Assembly (NCBI GenBank): GCA_965656715.1
Contig: CBFHLR010000011.1
Coordinates: forward strand, 28,361-92,360
Direction: 5' to 3'
Source: Coraliomargarita sp965656715
GTDB taxonomy: Bacteria > Verrucomicrobiota > Verrucomicrobiia > Opitutales > Coraliomargaritaceae
DNA: 64,000 nucleotides
Shown: piece after piece, positions 1-8,605 of the stretch
Layout of the letters: the number at the start of each line of letters is the position of its first letter
Numbering within the stretch: the first letter of the stretch is position 1
Notes under the pieces: generated by a model
What the model was told of the DNA's origin: nothing
What the model saw: the letters and a program-made list of their open reading frames with translations, nothing else
Databases searched by the model: none
Program-made: the position numbers and the translations under genes

Positions 1-1
1 A

Positions 2-223
2 CGCAGCTTTGAAGACTTTGGTTTTGGAGGCAGTGAAGCCACCAATTCCACGGTCTCCGAAAACACCTCCAAGGCAGGCTCAGGTTCGCAATCCTCGGGC
101 AGCAGCTCCTCCGGATCCACTCAAACCAGTGAAGGCACGGGTGGCACGGGCGGCAGTGGTTCGCAATCGAGCAGCGGTAGTGCCAGCGGCGACTACGGCT
201 CAAACATCCCCAGCGGCATCTAA
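2..223 (+). CDS. C-terminal end of a Ser/Gly-rich protein (5' truncated by window edge)
   Basis: The reading frame is open from base 2 to a TAA at 221-223 and has no start inside the window, so this is the last 73 codons of a longer gene. The visible protein begins with an aromatic/acidic patch (SFEDFGFGG) and is then almost entirely Ser, Gly, Thr, Gln and Asn, ending DYGSNIPSGI. This composition suggests a disordered or linker tail on an exported protein. The next gene has a similar Ser/Gln-rich tail, so the two may be functionally linked. An overlapping Arg/Pro/Ala-rich frame (9-242) is a shadow. The function cannot be named from this fragment. Confidence 0.6.
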   Translation, partial: RSFEDFGFGGSEATNSTVSENTSKAGSGSQSSGSSSSGSTQTSEGTGGTGGSGSQSSSGSASGDYGSNIPSGI

Positions 224-230
224 ATCCAAG

Positions 231-265
231 TCTTACTCTTAATCGTAATCCTAATCTTAATCTCT
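231..265. repeat. Intergenic degenerate hexamer run (TAATCN)
   Basis: Between the first two genes, imperfect units of the type CTTAAT/CGTAAT/CCTAAT/CTTAAT follow one another for about 35 bp. This is a low-complexity periodic stretch and not a protein-coding or RNA feature. Confidence 0.5.
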
Positions 266-271
266 AGGTGC

Positions 272-766
272 ATGCTCCGCTTCATGATAGTTCCGCTCTT
301 CCTGCTTTCCTCATTCAGCATTCAAGCTCAGCTGCGCGTGATTGAGGAAGAGGCGATTCCGTTTACTGGATTCCTGTCTAAAGCCAAATTCGATGAGCGC
401 TATCCGGGCAAACAAGTGCCGGATGCCTCGCAACTCGATACGGGCTGGTATGTTATCTATCAGCATGAATCGCTGAGTTATTACTTTGGTCCGATATTAC
501 TTGAATCCACGGGCGAGGACTACCTTGCACAACTTGAAGCAATCGTTGGCGACGCCGTGGCCCAGCGCCCCGACATCCAGAACTATCGTTTGGAATTGAG
601 CTACGAACCCAGTGTGGCGAGTCAGTCCGGTAGCCAATCGAGCGAGGAGCCTAGTCAGCAGCCAATCGAGCAAGATCCGCAGCAGCAGACAGGTGCCGGA
701 TCGCCACCGCCGCCTCAACAGGAGTTTAGTTTGTTCGGACTGATCAAGAAGATCTTCGGTTTATAA
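272..766 (+). CDS. Exported protein of unknown function with Ser/Gln/Pro-rich tail
   Basis: 164 residues. Residues 1-19 look like a cleavable signal peptide (hydrophobic stretch FMIVPLFLLSSFSIQA). A compact region of about 90 residues follows, with conserved-looking aromatic and glycine positions (GWYVIYQ, YYFGPI). Residues 109-150 form a Ser/Gln/Pro-rich low-complexity linker, and the protein ends with a short amphipathic segment (FSLFGLIKKIFGL). It lies 48 bp after the Ser/Gly-rich gene and probably shares its transcript. I do not recognise the family. The sequence supports a periplasmic or surface-attached protein whose C-terminal amphipathic helix could bind a membrane or partner. Confidence 0.65.
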   Translation: MLRFMIVPLFLLSSFSIQAQLRVIEEEAIPFTGFLSKAKFDERYPGKQVPDASQLDTGWYVIYQHESLSYYFGPILLESTGEDYLAQLEAIVGDAVAQRPDIQNYRLELSYEPSVASQSGSQSSEEPSQQPIEQDPQQQTGAGSPPPPQQEFSLFGLIKKIFGL

Positions 767-852
767 AGTGGTTTAAAGATCTGGCCCATGAATTGCACGA
801 ATCGCGTAAATCGCGGGCTCTTATGTATCCAGATTCTTGCTACAATTGGATA

Positions 853-885
853 CAAAAAGCCGGAACCCTCAGAAGGATTCCGGCT
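853..885 (-). terminator. Rho-independent terminator of pfp
   Basis: Read on the minus strand, an 8-bp perfect stem (AGCCGGAA / TTCCGGCT) with a 12-nt loop is followed by TTTTTG. It lies 45 bp downstream of the pfp stop codon, in the right orientation for that gene. Confidence 0.75.
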
Positions 886-892
886 GTGAAAT

Positions 893-920
893 GTAGGGGC
901 GTGCCTTGGCGCGCCCGCCG
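893..920. repeat. REP-like palindrome, family A copy 1
   Basis: GTAGGG is followed by a near-perfect palindrome (GGCGTGCC TT GGCGCGCC) and then CGCCG. The arrangement matches the element at 54545-54571 read on the other strand. It sits in the gap after the pfp gene. Confidence 0.5.
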
Positions 921-929
921 TATGGCCGC

Positions 930-2168
<1,239 letters not shown>

Positions 2169-2255
2169 AATATATTTTAGCTTGGATTGAATGAAATTCA
2201 GAAGCCGTAGCTTTGTGGGGCTTTCAGACTGGCTTGCAAACATGAAGTTGAGCCC

Positions 2256-2280
2256 ACGAATTTCACGAATGGTCACGAAG
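2256..2280. repeat. Degenerate ACGAA-type intergenic repeat
   Basis: Three ACGAA units spaced about 10 bp apart (ACGAATTTC, ACGAATGGTC, ACGAAG). The same theme appears at 4710-4793 and weakly at 784-812. Confidence 0.35.
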
Positions 2281-2291
2281 CAGAGTATAAT
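2262..2291 (+). promoter_or_regulatory. Possible sigma-70-type promoter of ldhA
   Basis: TTCACG (2262-2267) and a perfect TATAAT (2286-2291) are separated by 18 bp, about 78 bp before the ldhA start. The -35 overlaps the ACGAA repeat, so only the -10 box is convincing. Confidence 0.35.
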
Positions 2292-2368
2292 CGGAGTTAT
2301 TCGTATGGATTAGCGAAATTCTTCTGAGGGTCTTGCAGTTATACAGATGTGCTGCCAAGTTGCGCGGT

Positions 2369-3367
2369 ATGATCGTTACGATGTTCAGCACCAAATCCTA
2401 TGATGAGCGCTATTTTGCGGCTGCGAATGAAGCGGGCGCGCAGCATGATTTGATTTTTCAGGAGGCAAAACTGACCGCGCAATCGGCTCCACTTGCGATG
2501 GGCTCACGAGTCGTGTGTGCATTTGTGAACGACCACCTCGACCGCGAGGTGCTGGAGCAGCTCAAGGCGGGTGGCACTGAATATATCGCGCTGCGCTGTG
2601 CGGGCTTCAACAATATTGACCTGCAAGCGGCTGCAGAACTGGGCCTCAAAGTGGTGCGTGTGCCAGCGTATTCGCCACATGCGGTGGCCGAACACACGCT
2701 CGCGCTCTTGCTGACTTTGAACCGTCGCATCCACCGCGCTTACAATCGTGTGCGGGAAGGGAACTTCGCACTGAATGGATTGGTGGGCTTTGATTTGCAC
2801 GGGCTGACGGTGGGCATCATTGGCACGGGGAAGATCGGCACGATGACTGCAGGACTGTTTAAAGGCTTCGGCTGTAAGCTTGTCTGCTACGATGTGTTTG
2901 AGAATCCGGAGATGAAGGCCTTGGGCACGACCTATATGTCGCTCGACGAACTCTTTGCGCAGTCGGATATCATCTCGCTCCACTGTCCGCTGCTAGAGGC
3001 GACGCATCATATGATCAATGCGGAGTCGATCGCGAAGATGAAGCCGGGCGTGACCTTGCTCAATACCAGCCGTGGCGCCTTAATCGATACTGCAGCGGTG
3101 ATTGACGGTTTGAAGTCGGGCCACATCGGCAATCTCGCGATCGATGTTTACGAGGAAGAAGACAATCTGTTCTTCGAAGACAAGTCGGGGCAGGTGATGC
3201 AGGACGACGTCTTTGCTCGTTTGCTGACCTTTCCGAATGTTTTGATTACGGGGCACCAAGCGTTCTTTACCGATACCGCGCTGTCGCAGATCGCGCAGGT
3301 TACATTGAAGAATATCAGTGACCTCGAGCAGGATGGTCGCAGCGAGAACGAGGTTGTGCTTACCTAA
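2369..3367 (+). CDS. ldhA: D-lactate dehydrogenase (D-2-hydroxyacid dehydrogenase family)
   Basis: 332 residues from the ATG at 2369, close to E. coli LdhA (329). An upstream in-frame ATG at 2333 would add 12 residues that do not resemble the family N-terminus (MIVTMFSTKSYD). The NAD-binding Rossmann loop is GTGKIG at 152-157. The catalytic trio of the family appears as Arg235 (NTSRGAL), Glu264 (YEEEDN) and His296 (TGHQAFF). It reduces pyruvate to D-lactate in the cytoplasm with NADH. The next gene, an MFS carrier, starts 3 bp after the stop, so the two are co-transcribed; the carrier could export a fermentation product, but this is inference. Confidence 0.93.
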   Translation: MIVTMFSTKSYDERYFAAANEAGAQHDLIFQEAKLTAQSAPLAMGSRVVCAFVNDHLDREVLEQLKAGGTEYIALRCAGFNNIDLQAAAELGLKVVRVPAYSPHAVAEHTLALLLTLNRRIHRAYNRVREGNFALNGLVGFDLHGLTVGIIGTGKIGTMTAGLFKGFGCKLVCYDVFENPEMKALGTTYMSLDELFAQSDIISLHCPLLEATHHMINAESIAKMKPGVTLLNTSRGALIDTAAVIDGLKSGHIGNLAIDVYEEEDNLFFEDKSGQVMQDDVFARLLTFPNVLITGHQAFFTDTALSQIAQVTLKNISDLEQDGRSENEVVLT

Positions 3368-3370
3368 AGA

Positions 3371-4699
3371 ATGGCTGCAGATCTCGAGGCTATCGCGCAA
3401 CGCAATGTGCGTGCGTTTACACTGTTCCGGATGTTCTTTTCGGCGCGGTTTTACTATCCGGTGTATGCCTTGCTCTTCTTGCACTACGGGTTATCGCTTG
3501 AGCAGTTCGGTATTCTTAATGCGATTTGGGCGGCGACGATTGTGCTGACGGAAATACCGTCGGGTGCTTTGGCCGATACGGTTGGACGGCGTAATTTGTT
3601 GATTTTTACAGGTGTGTTGATGCTGCTCGAAATGGGCGTGCTGCTGATTGCGCCGATCGGTGGGGGGACTGCGCTGTTTGTGTTGTTTATGGTCAACCGT
3701 ATTCTCAGTGGCTTGGCTGAAGCTGCGGCGAGTGGGGCAGACGAGGCACTGGTCTATGATTCTTTGAAGGCGGCAGGGCAGGCGGATCGCTGGGGACATG
3801 TGCTTGAGCGTGTGCAGCGCGACACGTCGATGGCGTTCTTTTTTGCCATGACGATTGGTTCTGCGCTCTACGATCCGAATATGGTCAATGCGTTTTTCAG
3901 CTTTTTGGGATTTGAATGGCGTGTGGTGCAGCAAGATCTAATTAAAGTGCCGCTTGCGCTGACTTTCTGCTCCGGGATTGTCGTGTTAACGATGGCCCTA
4001 CGAATGAAGGAGTGTGTTCGGAATCAGCATGACTCTGTTGGCGAAACTTTGCGCCAGAGCTGGCAACAAACACTTGCAGCAAGCAAATGGATCTGGGCGG
4101 CTGCCTTACCCTTCGGTATCTTGTTGGCAGTGATGTCGCTTGATAGCGTGATTCGCCAGTTCCTTACACTTGCGAGTGAGTATTGGAATGTCATCGACTT
4201 GCCCATCGCAACCTATGGGCTGATTGGGTCAGGGATGGCGGTTGTTGGCATGATCGTGCCGCGCTTTGCTCGTATTCTTTCCGAAAAGCAAAGCCCCGTG
4301 CGTAATTATTTATTCACTGTGGGAATGGTCTTTATCGGTTTGCTCGGGCTGGGCTTTGCGATTCCATATTGGGGGATTGTTCCTGCGGTGCTGCTTTATG
4401 CAGCCATGCACTTTATGGGCTTCTTCGTGAGCCGTTATTTGAATGAAGCCGCTCCTTCGGAACAACGTGCGACAGTGCTTAGCTTTAAGGGTCTGACTTC
4501 TAACTTCGCCTATGGAGCGGTATCGCTGATGTATTCTGGATTGATCGTTGCGATTAAAGCAGGAGATGCTGATGCAACGATGGTGGAGGCAGACTATCAG
4601 AAGTCTGTATTCATCGATTCACTACAAGTCTTTCCGTGGTATTTTCTGGCGACCGTGGCTTTGGTGTTTGTGGTGCACCGTCTGAAGTTTGGAAAGTGA
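3371..4699 (+). CDS. MFS transporter
   Basis: 442 residues with about 12 hydrophobic segments. The cytoplasmic loop after TM2-TM3 carries the MFS-type motif GALADTVGRRN (about residues 66-76), which matches the consensus GxxxDxxGRR. The gene follows ldhA with a 3-bp gap. Substrate specificity cannot be read from the sequence; organic acid export is suggested only by the neighbour. It ends opposite the GNAT gene, and the gap between them holds a large inverted repeat that could terminate both. Confidence 0.85.
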   Translation: MAADLEAIAQRNVRAFTLFRMFFSARFYYPVYALLFLHYGLSLEQFGILNAIWAATIVLTEIPSGALADTVGRRNLLIFTGVLMLLEMGVLLIAPIGGGTALFVLFMVNRILSGLAEAAASGADEALVYDSLKAAGQADRWGHVLERVQRDTSMAFFFAMTIGSALYDPNMVNAFFSFLGFEWRVVQQDLIKVPLALTFCSGIVVLTMALRMKECVRNQHDSVGETLRQSWQQTLAASKWIWAAALPFGILLAVMSLDSVIRQFLTLASEYWNVIDLPIATYGLIGSGMAVVGMIVPRFARILSEKQSPVRNYLFTVGMVFIGLLGLGFAIPYWGIVPAVLLYAAMHFMGFFVSRYLNEAAPSEQRATVLSFKGLTSNFAYGAVSLMYSGLIVAIKAGDADATMVEADYQKSVFIDSLQVFPWYFLATVALVFVVHRLKFGK

Positions 4700-4709
4700 G
4701 TCGTTGAGG

Positions 4710-4793
4710 TTTTACTACGAAAGACACGAAATGCGCGAAACTAGCACCGCGTAGGATGGCTTTTCGCGACTTTCGCGCATTTTGTAGTAAAAA
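4710..4793. repeat. Inverted repeat between convergent genes (ACGAAA family)
   Basis: The left arm (4710-4740) and right arm (4771-4793) share TTTTACTAC and AAATGCGCGAAA in inverted orientation. The left arm carries a roughly 9-bp insertion containing a second ACGAAA unit. The element lies between the stops of the MFS gene and the GNAT gene and may act as a two-way terminator. Confidence 0.6.
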
Positions 4794-4799
4794 TACACG

Positions 4800-5324
4800 T
4801 CACCAGAGTGCTGGCTTTTGTAATGCTTCGACGCAGAGCAGTTTGCCGCTATTCGGGTCGCAGGAGTTTAGCTGTAGCACTTGCCAGCCGAAGGGGTGGC
4901 TGAGCGGGTAGGGTGGCTGGATCGACTTTGTGTCGGCTTCGCTGAATCCAAAGCGTCCGTAATACTTTGGATCGCCGTAGACGTAGATGTGGTGCACGCC
5001 TTGTTGCTCAAGTGTTGCTAGTCCGTGCTGCACTAAGTCTGAGCCGATGCCTTGTTTTTGATGCTCGGGATCAACCGCCAATGGAGCTAGAATCCAAGCC
5101 TTGTAGTTTGGGTCTTCTGGCAGGCTTAGTTTGCTGAAGGCGACATGTCCGCAGACTTTGGAGGTGCTCTCTGTAATAAAACTGACTACACGGGATGTGT
5201 GCGTATTGCTGAGTAGTTCTAGCGCAAGTTGGGCGACAGAATCGCATTCCTCGACAGAAAAGGCCGCTCGGTAGAGTGTGTTGATCGGTATTTGATCGTT
5301 GGACTCTGCGGGGCGGATTTGCAT
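4800..5324 (-). CDS. GNAT family N-acetyltransferase
   Basis: 174 residues. The acetyl-CoA pyrophosphate-binding motif A is visible at 81-98 (PLAVDPEHQKQGIGSDLV), followed by the YYGRFGF motif at 121-127 typical of the YhbS-like branch of predicted acetyltransferases. The acceptor substrate is unknown. It is the downstream member of a short minus-strand run after glyoxalase I (31-bp gap). Confidence 0.85.
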   Translation of the reverse strand: MQIRPAESNDQIPINTLYRAAFSVEECDSVAQLALELLSNTHTSRVVSFITESTSKVCGHVAFSKLSLPEDPNYKAWILAPLAVDPEHQKQGIGSDLVQHGLATLEQQGVHHIYVYGDPKYYGRFGFSEADTKSIQPPYPLSHPFGWQVLQLNSCDPNSGKLLCVEALQKPALW

Positions 5325-5355
5325 GCTTGTGTGGTGCGCCGCGAGACGCGCTGCG

Positions 5356-5745
<390 letters not shown>

Positions 5746-5853
5746 AGTGTGTGTGGATAAATTGTAAGAATCGAGCTTGGTGTGAACCGCATCGGTTGGC
5801 AAGTGTTCCAGGGAGTTTCTTCGTGTTAGGTCGTAATAAAGAAGCTGAGCCGT

Positions 5854-5882
5854 TTGACAGTCATCAGTTCGCTTTATATATC
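5854..5882 (+). promoter_or_regulatory. Sigma-70-type promoter of glsA
   Basis: A perfect TTGACA (5854-5859), a 17-bp spacer and TATATC (5877-5882), about 40 bp before the glutaminase ATG. Confidence 0.6.
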
Positions 5883-5922
5883 TTAGTCACGTCTGCACTT
5901 ATTGAATCTAACCTAACATATT

Positions 5923-6933
5923 ATGGCATTTCCTGCTCCTAAGATACTGATTGGCCTCGGTCTCCTCTCTTTTGTAACGACTCTCACTGCGAAAGCGGAT
6001 GCAAGCGCTGAGGCCTTACAGCAACTGTTGAACGATGCGCATGCACGTTTTGTGAATGTCGATGAGGGCAAGAACGCAGATTACATTAAAGCTTTGGCCG
6101 AGGTTCCCAGTGATTTGTTTGGGTTGGCGATTGTGACGGCGAATGGGGATGTGTTGACCGCGGGTGATGTCGATTACCCGTTTTCGATTCAGTCCTGTTC
6201 CAAGGTCTTTACCTTGTGCTTGGCGATGGAGCAGAGCGGTGACGATACAGTGGTTCAGAAAATCAATGTAGAGCCGACCGGTGAGGCCTTTAATTCGATC
6301 ATTGCTTTGGAGCAGGGGGATGGACGTGCCGGAAACCCTTTGGTGAATGCGGGAGCGATCGCAACGGTGAGTATGCTGAAGGCCGAATCCGCTGAAGAAC
6401 GTTGGAACCAGATTTTGAACTACTACAGCCTGTTTGCTGGCGAGGACTTGGAAGTCTTGCAGGACGTTTACATCTCCGAGTCGGAGGACAACTACCGCAA
6501 TCGCGGGATCGCGCATATTCTATATAATTCCAAAAACCTCTACAGCGAGCCACTTGAAGCGACCGACGTTTATACCAAGCAGTGCTCCGTCGGTGTGACC
6601 GCCAAGCAGTTGGCAGTCATGGCATCCGTTTTGGCAAACGAGGGCGTGCATCCAATCACGAAGGAGCGCTGCATCGACGCGGAGTATGTGCCGCAGGTGC
6701 TGGCAGTGATGATGATGGCGGGGTTCTATGATGGTTCCGGAGTCTGGGCTGTGAATGCTGGTTTGCCTGCGAAGACAGGAGTCGGCGGTGGTATCTTTGC
6801 GGTCGTGCCAGGCGAAATGGCAATTGTTGGGTTCGCTCCACCGCTGGACGACTTCGGCAATAGCGTGCGTGCCCAGCGTGCGATACAGTATATTTCCGAA
6901 GAACTCGGGCTGAATGTTTTCAATGCAAACTAA
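5923..6933 (+). CDS. glsA: Exported glutaminase
   Basis: 336 residues. Residues 1-26 form a signal peptide (KILIGLGLLSFVTTLTAKADA), so the mature enzyme should be periplasmic; most bacterial GlsA proteins are cytoplasmic. It hydrolyses glutamine to glutamate and ammonia with a beta-lactamase-like serine mechanism. The catalytic Ser-x-x-Lys is SCSK at 91-94, and the substrate loop GNPLVNAGAIA is at 137-147. It is followed 20 bp later by a DcaP-like porin, suggesting a unit for taking up and using amino acids or amides from outside the cell. A good promoter lies upstream. Confidence 0.92.
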   Translation: MAFPAPKILIGLGLLSFVTTLTAKADASAEALQQLLNDAHARFVNVDEGKNADYIKALAEVPSDLFGLAIVTANGDVLTAGDVDYPFSIQSCSKVFTLCLAMEQSGDDTVVQKINVEPTGEAFNSIIALEQGDGRAGNPLVNAGAIATVSMLKAESAEERWNQILNYYSLFAGEDLEVLQDVYISESEDNYRNRGIAHILYNSKNLYSEPLEATDVYTKQCSVGVTAKQLAVMASVLANEGVHPITKERCIDAEYVPQVLAVMMMAGFYDGSGVWAVNAGLPAKTGVGGGIFAVVPGEMAIVGFAPPLDDFGNSVRAQRAIQYISEELGLNVFNAN

Positions 6934-6953
6934 CTGACCCAACAACCTGCCCC

Positions 6954-8471
6954 ATGAACCGAACGATCTCGTCTCATTGTCGTCCATTCAGTCTCATTTT
7001 AATCGCCGTCAGCTTTGCCTGGTGTCCGCTGCATTCCGAAGAACCGGTGTTGGATACGGAGGCACAGCTTGAGCAGCTCAAAGCCAACATGCAGGCGATG
7101 CAGCAAATGATGGAGACGATGCAGTCACAGATTACGCAGCTCGAGGCGGAGCGGGATCGCCAAGAGACAGAGCTCGCGGAGCTGAAACAGCAGCGTGTGA
7201 CCAGTAGTCGTAGTTCCATTGAGGAAAACTCGGAATCGTATCAGGCCTTGAGCCGTATTGCCGAAGGCGAGTTGCCGGACAAGCAGAGTCAGGTGGCTTA
7301 CCGTGGTAGTTTTAAAGATACGCAGGTCGCGGCCAGCCGTCCGGTTGATTACACGCTCGATCCTGAATATCGAGGCTTTATCCCAGTGCCCAACACTCCG
7401 GTGCTGATGAAATTTAACTTCAAGCCGCGTGTGGATGCTTCAGTGGATTCGGGCAATACGGGCACACCGGAGCGATTTATTCCTGCGCGCTTCCCCTTGA
7501 AGGATAGTCCCGAGTATAGCGACTCCGTGCACTCGCATATTACTGCAAATGGCACACAGATCCAAGTCGATGTGCGTGCTCCAAGTGTGCCGGGTGAGTT
7601 TCGTTTATTCTACCAGAACGATTTCTACGATGAGCAGGATGCAAATATGAAGCCGCGCATTCAGCATCTGTATGGGCAATACCACGGCTTTACCTTTGGT
7701 TATACTTATAGTGTTTGGGAAGACCCGGATGTATGGCCGGATACGGTTGATTACGAGGGCCCAAACTCGGTGATCTTTGCGCGCCGTCCAGTGGTGCAGT
7801 ATACGCATACCTTGAGTGACCAATGGCATGCGACGGTTGGCGTGGAACAGGCGGACTTTTATGTCGATGAGTCGTCTCAACCTGGTTCGGACGATTCGGG
7901 TGATGAGTGGACGAGAATGCCGGATATAGGGCTGAATCTACGTTGGGAAAGTCTTGATCGAGGGCATATCCAAGCGAGCACAATGTTGCGCGAAATCGCT
8001 GTGCGAGATGCGGTGGGTGATGAGCATGAGGACTTTGGTTGGGGCGTGAATTTGGCTGCGAATTTGAATGTGACCGATTCGGATAGCGTGCAATTCCTCG
8101 GTGTCTATGGAGAGGGTGTCGGCGGTATGGGCAACGATACCAGCTTCATCGATAGTGACGGAGCCTTTGACTTAAATGGTAACTTCGAAGCCTTGCCGTA
8201 TTGGAGTGTGATGTTTGGTTGGACTCACCGTTGGAATGAAAGCTTCCGCTCAACTTTTACTTATGGTCATGTTGAGTTGGATCCGACGGATGCTCAGGCA
8301 GGAACCTTCTACGAGTCGAGCGACTACGCCAGTGGTAACCTTATTTGGCAGATTACCCCTCGTTGGGGTGCTGGAGCCGAGCTGCTGTATGGTCAGTTAG
8401 AAGCTCAGAATGGGGAGTCTTCCGACGATCTGTATCGCCTGCAATTCGGTATGTTCTACTCGATTTTCTAG
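6954..8471 (+). CDS. DcaP-like outer-membrane porin
   Basis: 505 residues. Signal peptide at about 1-28, then a coiled-coil segment at about 36-82 rich in Gln/Glu/Met heptads, as in trimeric DcaP-type porins. The family-like stretch YRGFIPVPNT follows near residue 139. The remainder alternates polar and aromatic residues in a beta-barrel pattern and ends in Phe, as BAM substrates usually do. It is encoded directly after the exported glutaminase. DcaP porins pass small anionic solutes such as dicarboxylates and succinyl compounds. Glutamate is a reasonable substrate guess from context only. Confidence 0.85.
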   Translation: MNRTISSHCRPFSLILIAVSFAWCPLHSEEPVLDTEAQLEQLKANMQAMQQMMETMQSQITQLEAERDRQETELAELKQQRVTSSRSSIEENSESYQALSRIAEGELPDKQSQVAYRGSFKDTQVAASRPVDYTLDPEYRGFIPVPNTPVLMKFNFKPRVDASVDSGNTGTPERFIPARFPLKDSPEYSDSVHSHITANGTQIQVDVRAPSVPGEFRLFYQNDFYDEQDANMKPRIQHLYGQYHGFTFGYTYSVWEDPDVWPDTVDYEGPNSVIFARRPVVQYTHTLSDQWHATVGVEQADFYVDESSQPGSDDSGDEWTRMPDIGLNLRWESLDRGHIQASTMLREIAVRDAVGDEHEDFGWGVNLAANLNVTDSDSVQFLGVYGEGVGGMGNDTSFIDSDGAFDLNGNFEALPYWSVMFGWTHRWNESFRSTFTYGHVELDPTDAQAGTFYESSDYASGNLIWQITPRWGAGAELLYGQLEAQNGESSDDLYRLQFGMFYSIF

Positions 8472-8495
8472 CCTGTGCTTTTGAACGTTTGTGAC

Positions 8496-8588
8496 GTGGC
8501 GTGCTGCTGTAGCAAACGCTCCCAGCGTTGAGAGCTTTTCGTGAGATGTCTTCTGATTCGCAAAGCGTTTGCTAAAGCGGCACGCTAC
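8496..8588. repeat. 93-bp inverted-repeat element (family B)
   Basis: The arms at 8496-8520 and 8564-8588 are inverted copies with about 21 of 25 positions matching. Each arm ends with the AGCAAACGCT core. The element lies in the gap between the porin gene and the convergent helicase gene. Confidence 0.65.
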
Positions 8589-8605
8589 AAAGTTTGCGTT
8601 GATCC

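Noticed and set aside
9..242. Arg/Pro/Ala-rich 77-codon frame at the left edge
   Set aside because: The frame starting at base 2 gives the low-complexity Ser/Gly tail with a normal stop; the Arg/Pro frame is its +1 shadow.
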